Both the position numbers and the translations under genes were made by a program. A stretch of 5,916 bases of DNA from Verrucomicrobiales bacterium (GTDB lineage: Bacteria; Verrucomicrobiota; Verrucomicrobiia; Verrucomicrobiales; DEV007): positions 1-5,916 of the forward strand of contig SLGN01000524.1 of assembly GCA_007123695.1 (NCBI GenBank). The letters run 5' to 3'. Numbering within the stretch: the stretch's first letter is position 1; each line of letters starts with the position of its first letter. Of this stretch, positions 1-4,893 are shown one piece after another. Under the pieces are notes generated by a model that saw only the letters and a program-made list of their open reading frames with translations, did no database searches and was not told where the DNA came from.

Positions 1-1185
1 CACGTCGACACCTTCGACCACAAGCCCCTGCTCCAGCGCGACCACGGCAAGCCGGGTCGCGGCGTCGCCGGCCTGCTCGGATCGCCCTTCGAGTTCCAGC
101 CCCGGGGCGAGAGCGGACTGCCCATCTCCTCGCTCTTTCCGCATCTCTCCGGGCACGCCGACGACCTCTGCCTCGTCAACGGCATGCACACCGACCTGCC
201 GAACCACCCCCAGGCCACCACCCAGATGCACACGGGCAACTTCCAGTTCGTGCGCCCCTCCCTCGGCGCCTGGACCCTCTACGGCCTCGGCACCGAGAAC
301 GACAGCCTGCCGGGCTTCATCACCCTCTCTCCGGGGGGCGGAGCGCAGAACTACGGCAGCGCCTTTCTTCCCGCGATCTACCAAGGCACCCCTGTGGGCC
401 GCGAGGCCCGCAACCGCTTCGCGCGCGGAGCCGAAGCCGGGCCGCCCATCGGCAACATCAGCAACCCTCGGCTCTCCGCCGAACTCCAGCGCGCCCAGCT
501 CGACTTCGTCAACGGACTCAACCGGGCCAAGCTCGAGCGCGAGCGGCACCAGCCCGAAGTCGAGGGCGTCATCGAATCCTTCGAGCTCGCCTTCCGCATG
601 CAGGACGAGGTGCCCAAGGTCCTCGACCTCTCCGGCGAGCCCGAGTCCATCAAAAAGCTTTACGGCATCGACGACAACGCCACCGGCCCCTTCGCCCGGC
701 AATGCCTCAGCGCCCGCCGTCTCGCCGAGGCCGGGGTTCGCTTCATCCAGGTCAACCACGGCAACTGGGACCACCACCGCAACCTCCGCGAAGGACTGGA
801 GCAACGATGCGGCGAGACCGACCGGCCCATCGCCGCCCTTCTCCAGGACCTCAAGCAGCGCGACCTGCTCAAGGACACCCTCGTCGTCTGGGCCGGCGAA
901 TTCGGCCGCACCCCCCACGGACAGACCGCCAACGGGCGCGACCACAACAACCAGGGCTACTCCATCTGGATGGCCGGCGGCGGAGTCAAAGGCGGCCTGC
1001 GCTACGGCGCCACCGACGACCACGGCTACAAGGCCGTCGAGGACCGCATGCACATCCACGACTGGCACGCCACCATCCTCCACCTCCTCGGCCTCGACCA
1101 CACCAAGCTCACCTACCGCTACGCCGGACGCGACTTCCGCCTCACCGACGTCCACGGCGAGGTGGCAAAGAAGATCCTCGCCTGA
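1..1185 (+). CDS. DUF1501 family protein, C-terminal 394 residues (5' truncated)
   Basis: The reading frame is open from base 1 to a TGA at 1183-1185, and the first codons already match an internal DUF1501 motif (HVDTFDHKP), so the true start is upstream. The ATG at codon 62 is internal. The family is usually about 450-480 residues, so roughly 70-90 residues are missing, normally including a twin-arginine-type signal. Visible motifs: NHGNWDHH (252-259), GEFGRTP (299-305), GRDHNNQG near 312-319, the glycine-rich AGGGVKGG that follows, and HIHDWHATILHLLGLD (351-366). DUF1501 belongs to the alkaline-phosphatase/sulfatase-like clan; the conserved His and Asp residues are plausible metal ligands. 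No enzymatic activity is established. In Planctomycetota and Verrucomicrobiota these genes usually follow a DUF1549/DUF1553 (cytochrome-like) gene; whether that holds here cannot be seen. The family call is secure; the function is unknown. Confidence 0.93.
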   Translation, partial: HVDTFDHKPLLQRDHGKPGRGVAGLLGSPFEFQPRGESGLPISSLFPHLSGHADDLCLVNGMHTDLPNHPQATTQMHTGNFQFVRPSLGAWTLYGLGTENDSLPGFITLSPGGGAQNYGSAFLPAIYQGTPVGREARNRFARGAEAGPPIGNISNPRLSAELQRAQLDFVNGLNRAKLERERHQPEVEGVIESFELAFRMQDEVPKVLDLSGEPESIKKLYGIDDNATGPFARQCLSARRLAEAGVRFIQVNHGNWDHHRNLREGLEQRCGETDRPIAALLQDLKQRDLLKDTLVVWAGEFGRTPHGQTANGRDHNNQGYSIWMAGGGVKGGLRYGATDDHGYKAVEDRMHIHDWHATILHLLGLDHTKLTYRYAGRDFRLTDVHGEVAKKILA

Positions 1186-1210
1186 GCCCACCGCGCTCCG
1201 CCCCCCCTCC

Positions 1211-1243
1211 GGCACGCCACCATCCAATGGTAAAATGGGTGCC
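1211..1243 (+). terminator. possible hairpin downstream of the DUF1501 gene
   Basis: GGCAC (1211-1215) and CCA (1217-1219) can pair with TGG (1236-1238) and GTGCC (1239-1243), giving an 8-bp stem with one bulged G at 1216. The loop contains a second small inverted repeat, CCAT/ATGG (1220-1223 and 1227-1230). It starts 26 bases after the DUF1501 stop, a reasonable place for transcription to end, but no T-tract follows, so it is not a classical intrinsic terminator. It could also be chance or a 3'-end stabilising structure. Confidence 0.25.
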
Positions 1244-1273
1244 AAATCCAGGAACCATCCCCCCCTTTCTCCG

Positions 1274-1320
1274 GAATTTTTGCTCAACATAAATCTTTAG
1301 CCTTGCAAATATTAACTCAG
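1274..1320. promoter_or_regulatory. AT-rich patch in the DUF1501-AGCS intergenic region
   Basis: This stretch is strikingly A+T-rich compared with the surrounding DNA (for example AAATATTAA at 1307-1315). I found no -35/-10 pair with normal spacing inside it. It lies about 95-140 bases upstream of the putative promoter of the symporter, so it could be an activator site or a promoter for an unrecognised transcript. I see no glycine riboswitch core or other known riboswitch in 1186-1456, and no convincing ORF. Confidence 0.25.
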
Positions 1321-1413
1321 TAAGGCGAACTTCCCGCTTTGATCCGGCGTCCGCCGGTCGCCGCACGCCAGGGCGATCTTCTCGGCGAGCGGCGCTCCAT
1401 CGAAAAAATGCGG

Positions 1414-1443
1414 TTGCCAAACCCGGTCTCGGGATCCTAGCCT
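1414..1443 (+). promoter_or_regulatory. putative sigma-70-type promoter of the AGCS symporter
   Basis: TTGCCA at 1414-1419 matches the -35 consensus at five of six positions. After an 18-base spacer, TAGCCT (1438-1443) fits the relaxed TANNNT -10 common in G+C-rich bacteria. Initiation 6-7 bases downstream would fall near 1450, leaving a 5' leader of only about 7 bases before the ATG at 1457. That suits the lack of a clear Shine-Dalgarno sequence. Two other genes in the window show the same layout, which strengthens the call. It is sequence inference only. Confidence 0.38.
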
Positions 1444-1456
1444 AGCCGGAACGCTC

Positions 1457-3220
1457 ATGACCTGCCCGCTACCGCCCTCCGCGCCTGTTTTCCGACGGAT
1501 CCTTCCGGGGCTCGCCATGGCCGCAGCCCTTCTTGCGATGTCCGTCGTGCCCGCCGCGGCCGAGGATGGGGGGGGCAGCGAGCTGAGCCTGGCCGCACGG
1601 ATCGATCAGACCGTGGCGCCGATCGCGGAAAGCTTCGACGCGGTCGTCTTCTACGGCTTCCCCGTGGCCGACGGGGTCGTGCTGCCGGTGGTCCTCGTCC
1701 TGCTGGGATTCACGGCGGTCTTTCTCACGTTCTACTTCCGCTTCATCAACCTGCGGGGCTTCGGGGTGGCGCTGCGCACCGCCCGGGGAAAGTACACGCC
1801 TCCCGACGCACCCGGGGAAATCACCCATTTCCAAGCCCTCAGCGCGGCGCTTTCCGCGACGGTGGGCCTGGGGAACATCGGGGGAGTCGCCGTGGCCATC
1901 GCCATGGGCGGGCCCGGCGCCACCTTCTGGATGGTTCTGATGGGCCTCTGCGGCATGACGACGAAGTTCGCCGAATGCACTCTCGGGGTGAAATACCGCA
2001 AGATCATGAAGAACGGCGTCGTCAAGGGCGGCGGGATGTACTACCTGCGGGACGGCCTTGCCCAGATCGGCCTCGGGCGCCTCGGCGCGGTCCTCGCGGC
2101 GGTCTTCGGGGTCTGCGTCATCGGCGGCGCCTTCGGCGCGGGGAACATGTATCAGGCCAACCAGGCCTTCAGCCAGATGAGCAACACCTTCCCCGTCTTC
2201 GCCGGCGACGCGGCCAAGGTCTGGTTCGGCCTCGGCATGGCCCTGCTCGTGGGCTGCGTCATCATCGGCGGCATCGTCTGGATCGCCCGGGTCACCGCCT
2301 TCCTCGTGCCCTTCATGTGCGTCGGCTACATGGTCGCCGCGCTCGCGATCCTTCTCACGAACCTCGCGGACCTGCCTGCGGCGATGGCCACGATCATCGG
2401 CTCGGCCTTCAGCGACGAAGCCGTCACCGGAGGCATCGTCGGCACGCTCGTCCAAGGGATCAAGCGGGCCGCCTTCTCCAACGAGGCGGGCCTCGGCTCG
2501 GCTCCCATCGCCCACTCGGCGGTGAAGACGAAGGACCCCGCCAGCGAGGGCTTCGTCGCACTGCTCGAACCCTTCGTCGACACCGTCGTGGTCTGCTCCA
2601 CCACCGCCCTCGTCCTCGTCGTGACCGGTACCTGGCAGGTCAGCGCCGAGGTGAAGCCGGCCGGCGCCTCGCTCGTCGCCGCACCGGACTCGACCGAAGT
2701 GGTGCGGACGCTCGATCCCGGCCAGTATGTGCAGACAAGGGCCGCACGCGACGGTTACGTCGAGGCCATCGCCTTGGTCGGCAAGGACTTCGTCCGCAGC
2801 GAACGCGTCTCGGGCTGGATCGCCGAGAGCGAGGTCAACGCCAAGGCAGGAGTCCCCATGACCTCGATGGCCTTCGGATCGGTGATCGCCTGGTTTCCCG
2901 TCGTCCTCAGTCTCGCCGTCTTTCTCTTCGCCTTCTCCACGATGATCTCGTGGTCCTACTACGGCCAGCAGGGCGTCATGTATCTCTTCGGCTTCCTCGG
3001 CGACGACAAAGTCCACATCCCGGTGACCCTCTACAAGATCGTCTTCTGCCTGCTCATCGTCGTGGGGGCCTCGTCCTCGCTCGGGAACATCCTGACGCTC
3101 TCCGACGCGATGGTCTTCTCGATGCTGGTGCCGAACCTGATCGGCGTCTACCTGCTGCTGCCGGTGATCCGGCGCGAGACGGACCGCTTTCTCGAAAAGG
3201 TCCGCAACACCGACGCCTGA
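1457..3220 (+). CDS. AGCS family sodium:alanine/glycine symporter with SH3-like periplasmic insert
   Basis: This 587-residue inner-membrane protein belongs to the alanine/glycine:cation symporter family (AGCS), which imports small neutral amino acids with Na+. Family hallmarks: GLGNIGGVAVAI (137-148), GGPGATFWM (151-159, close to the family signature, with Val where Trp usually follows), RAAFSNEAGLGSAPIAHSA (337-355) and FAFSTMISWSYYG (481-493). I count 11 membrane segments, at about 72-93, 126-149, 156-172, 206-230, 256-275, 279-300, 309-332, 370-391, 474-496, 525-546 and 550-570. The N-terminus looks like a cleavable signal: RR at 13-14, a hydrophobic core and AAA before E36. This supports the ATG at 1457 over the internal M21, and fits the N-out, C-in topology of AGCS. 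Residues 394-466 form an insert not expected in the family. A run of eight G (1568-1575) encodes G38-G40. Substrate preference cannot be read from sequence. The family is certain; the exact start is probable. Confidence 0.95.
   Translation: MTCPLPPSAPVFRRILPGLAMAAALLAMSVVPAAAEDGGGSELSLAARIDQTVAPIAESFDAVVFYGFPVADGVVLPVVLVLLGFTAVFLTFYFRFINLRGFGVALRTARGKYTPPDAPGEITHFQALSAALSATVGLGNIGGVAVAIAMGGPGATFWMVLMGLCGMTTKFAECTLGVKYRKIMKNGVVKGGGMYYLRDGLAQIGLGRLGAVLAAVFGVCVIGGAFGAGNMYQANQAFSQMSNTFPVFAGDAAKVWFGLGMALLVGCVIIGGIVWIARVTAFLVPFMCVGYMVAALAILLTNLADLPAAMATIIGSAFSDEAVTGGIVGTLVQGIKRAAFSNEAGLGSAPIAHSAVKTKDPASEGFVALLEPFVDTVVVCSTTALVLVVTGTWQVSAEVKPAGASLVAAPDSTEVVRTLDPGQYVQTRAARDGYVEAIALVGKDFVRSERVSGWIAESEVNAKAGVPMTSMAFGSVIAWFPVVLSLAVFLFAFSTMISWSYYGQQGVMYLFGFLGDDKVHIPVTLYKIVFCLLIVVGASSSLGNILTLSDAMVFSMLVPNLIGVYLLLPVIRRETDRFLEKVRNTDA
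2636..2854 (+). other. SH3-like domain insert within the AGCS symporter (residues 394-466)
   Basis: Between the membrane segment ending TGTW (390-393) and the conserved VPMTSMAF stretch (466-473), typical AGCS proteins have only a short loop. Here about 70 residues intervene. Their pattern matches bacterial SH3 (SH3b) domains: a small-residue strand leading to APDS (409-412), EVVRTLDPGQYV (414-425), a strand YVEAI (434-438), and the terminal SGWIAESEV (452-460), equivalent to the usual GWV-hydrophilic-L/V ending. The window's topology count places this loop on the periplasmic side. The match is by eye; the ligand is unknown, although many SH3b domains bind peptidoglycan or peptides. Confidence 0.6.
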
Positions 3221-3222
3221 AC

Positions 3223-3238
3223 CCGGCGGGCCCGCCGG
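3223..3238. terminator. G+C palindrome between convergent genes, possible bidirectional terminator
   Basis: CCGGCGGGCCCGCCGG is a perfect 16-bp palindrome two bases after the symporter stop and 15 bases before the stop of the opposite-strand DUF1080 gene. As RNA it gives a 6-bp G+C stem with a GGCC loop from either strand. There is no T-tract on either side, so it may slow polymerase or protect 3' ends rather than act as a classical intrinsic terminator. Short G+C palindromes also arise by chance in such DNA. Confidence 0.4.
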
Positions 3239-3253
3239 CCGGGGCGCGGCGGA

Positions 3254-3913
3254 TCAAAGCTCGCGGATGCGGATGTTGCGGAACCAGGTGCGGTCCTTGT
3301 GGTCCGTCAGCATGATGCGTCCGCGTCCCGGAGCGAAGCCTTCCTTCGTCCGAAACTTGCTCTCGGCGATCTTCGCCGCCCACTCGTCGCTCCGCGTGTC
3401 GGCCCGTCCCACGAGCTCGCCATTGAGCCAATGCTCGAGCTTGCCGTCCTTGGCCACGACGCGGCTGTGGTTCCATTCGCCCGAGGGCTTCGGACGCGTC
3501 CCCTCGAAAGGCGCCTCGATGTCGTAGAATGAAGCGGTGAGCCGCTTCGCCCCGTTCTTGCTGTCGGGATGCTTTTCGTCGTCGAGCATCTGGTATTCGA
3601 TGCCGAGCCATTCCTTGCCGCCGACCTTGGTGACCCAGTATTTGATCCCGTTGTTCCCGCCCTCCTCGAGCTTCCATTCCCATTCGAGCTCGAAGTCGGA
3701 AAACTCCCGCTCGGAAAAGAGGTTGCCGCCCTTCCCGTCGAGCCGCAGCTCGCCGTCGGCGATGCTCCAGCCGGGACCGGGCTTCGCACCATCCGCGCCG
3801 GTCCATCCGGAGAAGGTCTTTCCATCGAAAAGCTCGATCCATTCATCCGCGGAGGAGCGCGGAGCGGCGGAGGCGAAAAGGGCGACGAGGGCGAGGGCGG
3901 GCAGGGTCTTCAT
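3254..3913 (-). CDS. secreted DUF1080 (3-keto-disaccharide hydrolase-like) protein
   Basis: The 219-residue product begins with a clear signal peptide (MKTLPALALVALFASAA, cleavage probably after A17 or A22), so it is exported. The mature part is one DUF1080 domain, a concanavalin/LamG-like beta-sandwich. Typical motifs: ELFDGKTFSGW (27-37), GWSIADGEL (48-56), GNLFSEREFSDFELEWEWK (63-81), NNGIKYWV (87-94), IEYQMLDDEKHPD (105-117), ASFYD (127-131), EWNHSRVV (146-153) and HWLNG (161-165); it ends WFRNIRIREL, usual for the family. Pfam names this family 3-keto-disaccharide hydrolase; some members act on 3-keto-glycosides, and others may only bind sugars. A start 54 bases upstream (3967) is in frame, but it would put a non-signal extension before the signal peptide and lies upstream of the likely promoter, so 3913 is preferred. 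No Shine-Dalgarno is visible. It is convergent with the symporter and monocistronic. The family is certain; the substrate is unknown. Confidence 0.93.
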   Translation of the reverse strand: MKTLPALALVALFASAAPRSSADEWIELFDGKTFSGWTGADGAKPGPGWSIADGELRLDGKGGNLFSEREFSDFELEWEWKLEEGGNNGIKYWVTKVGGKEWLGIEYQMLDDEKHPDSKNGAKRLTASFYDIEAPFEGTRPKPSGEWNHSRVVAKDGKLEHWLNGELVGRADTRSDEWAAKIAESKFRTKEGFAPGRGRIMLTDHKDRTWFRNIRIREL

Positions 3914-3922
3914 ATGGCCCGG

Positions 3923-3952
3923 AGGGTAGCCGACCGAAGCCGAAAAGGTCAA
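3923..3952 (-). promoter_or_regulatory. putative promoter of the DUF1080 gene
   Basis: On the minus strand, TTGACC (3947-3952) is followed after 18 bases by TACCCT (3923-3928), a -35 near consensus and a TANNNT-type -10. The ATG at 3913 is 9 bases beyond the -10, so the transcript would start about 2-4 bases before the start codon, making a nearly leaderless mRNA. This also rules against the upstream in-frame ATG at 3967, which would not be transcribed from here. Confidence 0.45.
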
Positions 3953-3960
3953 GCGCGTTT

Positions 3961-3975
3961 CCGCCATGCTGGCGG
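3961..3975. promoter_or_regulatory. perfect inverted repeat in the divergent promoter region
   Basis: CCGCCA-TGC-TGGCGG is a 6-bp perfect inverted repeat with a 3-base spacer, 8 bases upstream of the DUF1080 -35 element. Its position suits a regulator site for that gene, but a palindrome this short in G+C-rich DNA may be chance. Confidence 0.22.
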
Positions 3976-4021
3976 GGGGCGGTTGGAGGCGGGCGCTTTT
4001 GGAGGTTCCCTTAAGGAAAGC

Positions 4022-4049
4022 TTGACCCCTGCCCCATGAGTAATACGGT
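4022..4049 (+). promoter_or_regulatory. putative promoter of the vapBC operon
   Basis: TTGACC at 4022-4027 and TACGGT at 4044-4049 are separated by 16 bases and fit a -35 / TANNNT -10 pair. The ATG at 4057 lies 7 bases after the -10, about where transcription should begin, so the mRNA is predicted to be leaderless from that codon. The -10 lies inside the left arm of the inverted repeat at 4039-4076, as expected for an autoregulated toxin-antitoxin promoter. Confidence 0.42.
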
Positions 4050-4076
4050 ATGCAAGATGAGGACTACCATATTACT
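4039..4076. promoter_or_regulatory. putative VapB operator: inverted repeat over promoter and start codon
   Basis: AGTAATACGGTA (4039-4050) and TACCATATTACT (4065-4076) are inverted repeats matching at 11 of 12 positions, around a 14-base spacer that contains the antitoxin ATG at 4057. The arms are unusually A+T-rich for this region. Ribbon-helix-helix antitoxins typically repress their own operon by binding such repeats as dimers. The right arm lies within the coding sequence (codons 3-7). If transcription began upstream, the same repeat could fold in mRNA and mask the start. Confidence 0.5.
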
Positions 4077-4314
4077 TGACGACCGCCTCGGAGAGCGCCT
4101 CCGTGCCCGAGCGAGGATCGAGGGCAAGAGCTTCAGCGCTTTTCTGGCGGAGGCCGGACTGAGGGCCTTGGAGGAACGAGGTTCTGCTGACGCGGAGGCG
4201 TTTCGCTTGATCACCTACCGCGGGGAAGGACCCTACGCAGGGATCGATCTGGACCGTCCCAATGAACTGCTCGCCGCCGAGGACGAGGCAAGCTACGGCA
4301 ATCGCACGCGATGA
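4057..4314 (+). CDS. vapB: ribbon-helix-helix antitoxin, VapB-like
   Basis: This 85-residue protein has the layout of a CopG/RHH-type VapB antitoxin. The N-terminal strand is MRTTILLDD, followed by helix 1 (about 10-22) and helix 2 from SFSAFLAEAGLRAL (25-38): a DNA-binding ribbon-helix-helix of about 40 residues. The C-terminal half (GPYAGIDLDRPNELLAAEDE) resembles the segment by which VapB antitoxins wrap and block the toxin active site. An in-frame ATG at 4036 would add seven residues (MSNTVCK), but the RHH strand normally starts at or next to the first Met and the predicted promoter -10 overlaps the extra codons, so 4057 is preferred. The stop overlaps the toxin start by four bases (ATGA), implying translational coupling. 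Expected roles are neutralising the PIN toxin and repressing the operon. Codon choice is less G+C-biased than in neighbouring genes, suggesting acquisition. Confidence 0.85.
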   Translation: MRTTILLDDRLGERLRARARIEGKSFSAFLAEAGLRALEERGSADAEAFRLITYRGEGPYAGIDLDRPNELLAAEDEASYGNRTR

Positions 4315-4745
4315 AGCTCTGCGATGTCAATGTCTTGATCTACGCGCATCGAGAAGAGTCTCTCGAGCACCGAGCCTACGCTGAGTATGTGCGGGAACTT
4401 GCGACGGGGCCGTCCGCTTTTGGCCTCTCGGAAGCGGTTCTGAGCGGTTTCGTGAGGATCGTCACGAATCCCAAGATACTCCGGGATCCGACGCCGACAA
4501 AGATGGCTCTGGAGTTCTGCGAGTCTCTCCGGCGGAGGCGCCAGGCCGTGTTGCTGCGCCCCGGCGAGAGGTGCTGGCCGATTTTTTCGGACCTGTGCCA
4601 ATCGCTCCCGGCGAGAGGCAAACTGGTGGCCGATGCTTGGCATGCCGCGCTGGCCATCGAACATGGCTGCGAGTGGATTTCGACAGACGGCGACTTCGCC
4701 CGCTTCCCTCTTTTGAACTGGTCGCACCCCCTGCGCGCTAGATGA
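4311..4745 (+). CDS. vapC: PIN-domain ribonuclease toxin, VapC-like
   Basis: This 144-residue PIN-domain protein has all the acidic residues expected of an active VapC: D5 in LCDVNVLIYAHR, E41 in LSEAVLSGF, D108 in KLVADAWHAALAIEHG, and D126 with D128 in STDGDFARFPLL. These coordinate Mg2+/Mn2+ for RNA cleavage; known VapC toxins cut tRNA or rRNA in the cytoplasm and halt growth. The N-terminal motif and the ending DFARFP-x5-HPL match the PIN-toxin subfamily typified by many mycobacterial VapCs. The start overlaps the antitoxin stop (ATGA at 4311-4314), so translation is probably coupled. Length and motifs are complete, with no sign of decay. The RNA target cannot be predicted from sequence. 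Confidence 0.92.
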   Translation: MKLCDVNVLIYAHREESLEHRAYAEYVRELATGPSAFGLSEAVLSGFVRIVTNPKILRDPTPTKMALEFCESLRRRRQAVLLRPGERCWPIFSDLCQSLPARGKLVADAWHAALAIEHGCEWISTDGDFARFPLLNWSHPLRAR

Positions 4746-4783
4746 GCCCTGCCTGCCGCTCGGAGCTGCCTCCCGCTCACGCG

Positions 4784-4801
4784 GTTGGCGGTGCCGGCAA
4801 C
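4784..4801 (+). terminator. weak hairpin after vapC
   Basis: GTTG and CAAC, with inner CG pairs and one G-G mismatch, form a short stem 38 bases after the vapC stop. There is no T-tract immediately after it. It could help end the operon transcript; support is thin. Confidence 0.2.
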
Positions 4802-4824
4802 ACAGATGGGCGGTCCTTGGGCGA

Positions 4825-4866
4825 CGATTTCGATTTCGATTTCGATTTCGATTTCGATTCTGATTC
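4825..4866. repeat. hexanucleotide tandem array (CGATTT)n
   Basis: Five perfect copies of CGATTT (4825-4854) are followed by two degenerate copies, CGATTC (4855-4860) and TGATTC (4861-4866), so 42 bases follow a strict 6-base period. The array sits in the gap between the convergent vapC and corC-like genes and is much more A+T-rich than its flanks. It creates spurious frames with alternating residues (Ile-Ser on plus, Asn-Arg on minus) that are not genes. Such arrays expand and shrink by strand slippage; the decay at one end suggests an older array. Function is unknown. Confidence 0.92.
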
Positions 4867-4878
4867 TGACGGGCCTGA

Positions 4879-4888
4879 GGGGGGGGGG
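4879..4888. repeat. ten-base G homopolymer
   Basis: A run of ten G lies five bases beyond the stop codon of the minus-strand corC-like gene (ten C on that strand). It is slippage-prone, but being outside both coding regions it should not alter a protein. It may also be a place of sequencing error. Confidence 0.85.
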
Positions 4889-4893
4889 ATTCG

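Noticed and set aside
1186..1456. Possible glycine or other riboswitch ahead of the amino-acid symporter
   Set aside because: None of the conserved glycine-riboswitch core segments is present, and the putative promoter at 1414-1443 leaves almost no leader.
1469..3016. A 515-codon open frame on the minus strand across the symporter gene
   Set aside because: It is antisense to a certain AGCS coding region. Its product is dominated by Asp, Glu, His, Gly and Arg with no recognisable domain, the usual mirror of G+C-rich codon bias.
1975..3315. A 446-codon plus-strand frame overlapping the symporter in another frame
   Set aside because: The product is almost entirely Arg, Gly, Leu, Pro and His, typical of an out-of-frame reading of a G+C-rich gene.
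3914..3967. An 18-residue N-terminal extension of the DUF1080 protein (start at 3967)
   Set aside because: It would precede an otherwise normal signal peptide, and the predicted -10 and -35 lie inside it.
4036..4056. Upstream ATG adding MSNTVCK to the antitoxin
   Set aside because: RHH antitoxins begin at the strand MRTTI; the extra codons overlap the predicted -10 and operator arm.
4825..4866. CRISPR array
   Set aside because: The unit is six bases with no spacers and no cas genes nearby; it is a simple tandem repeat.
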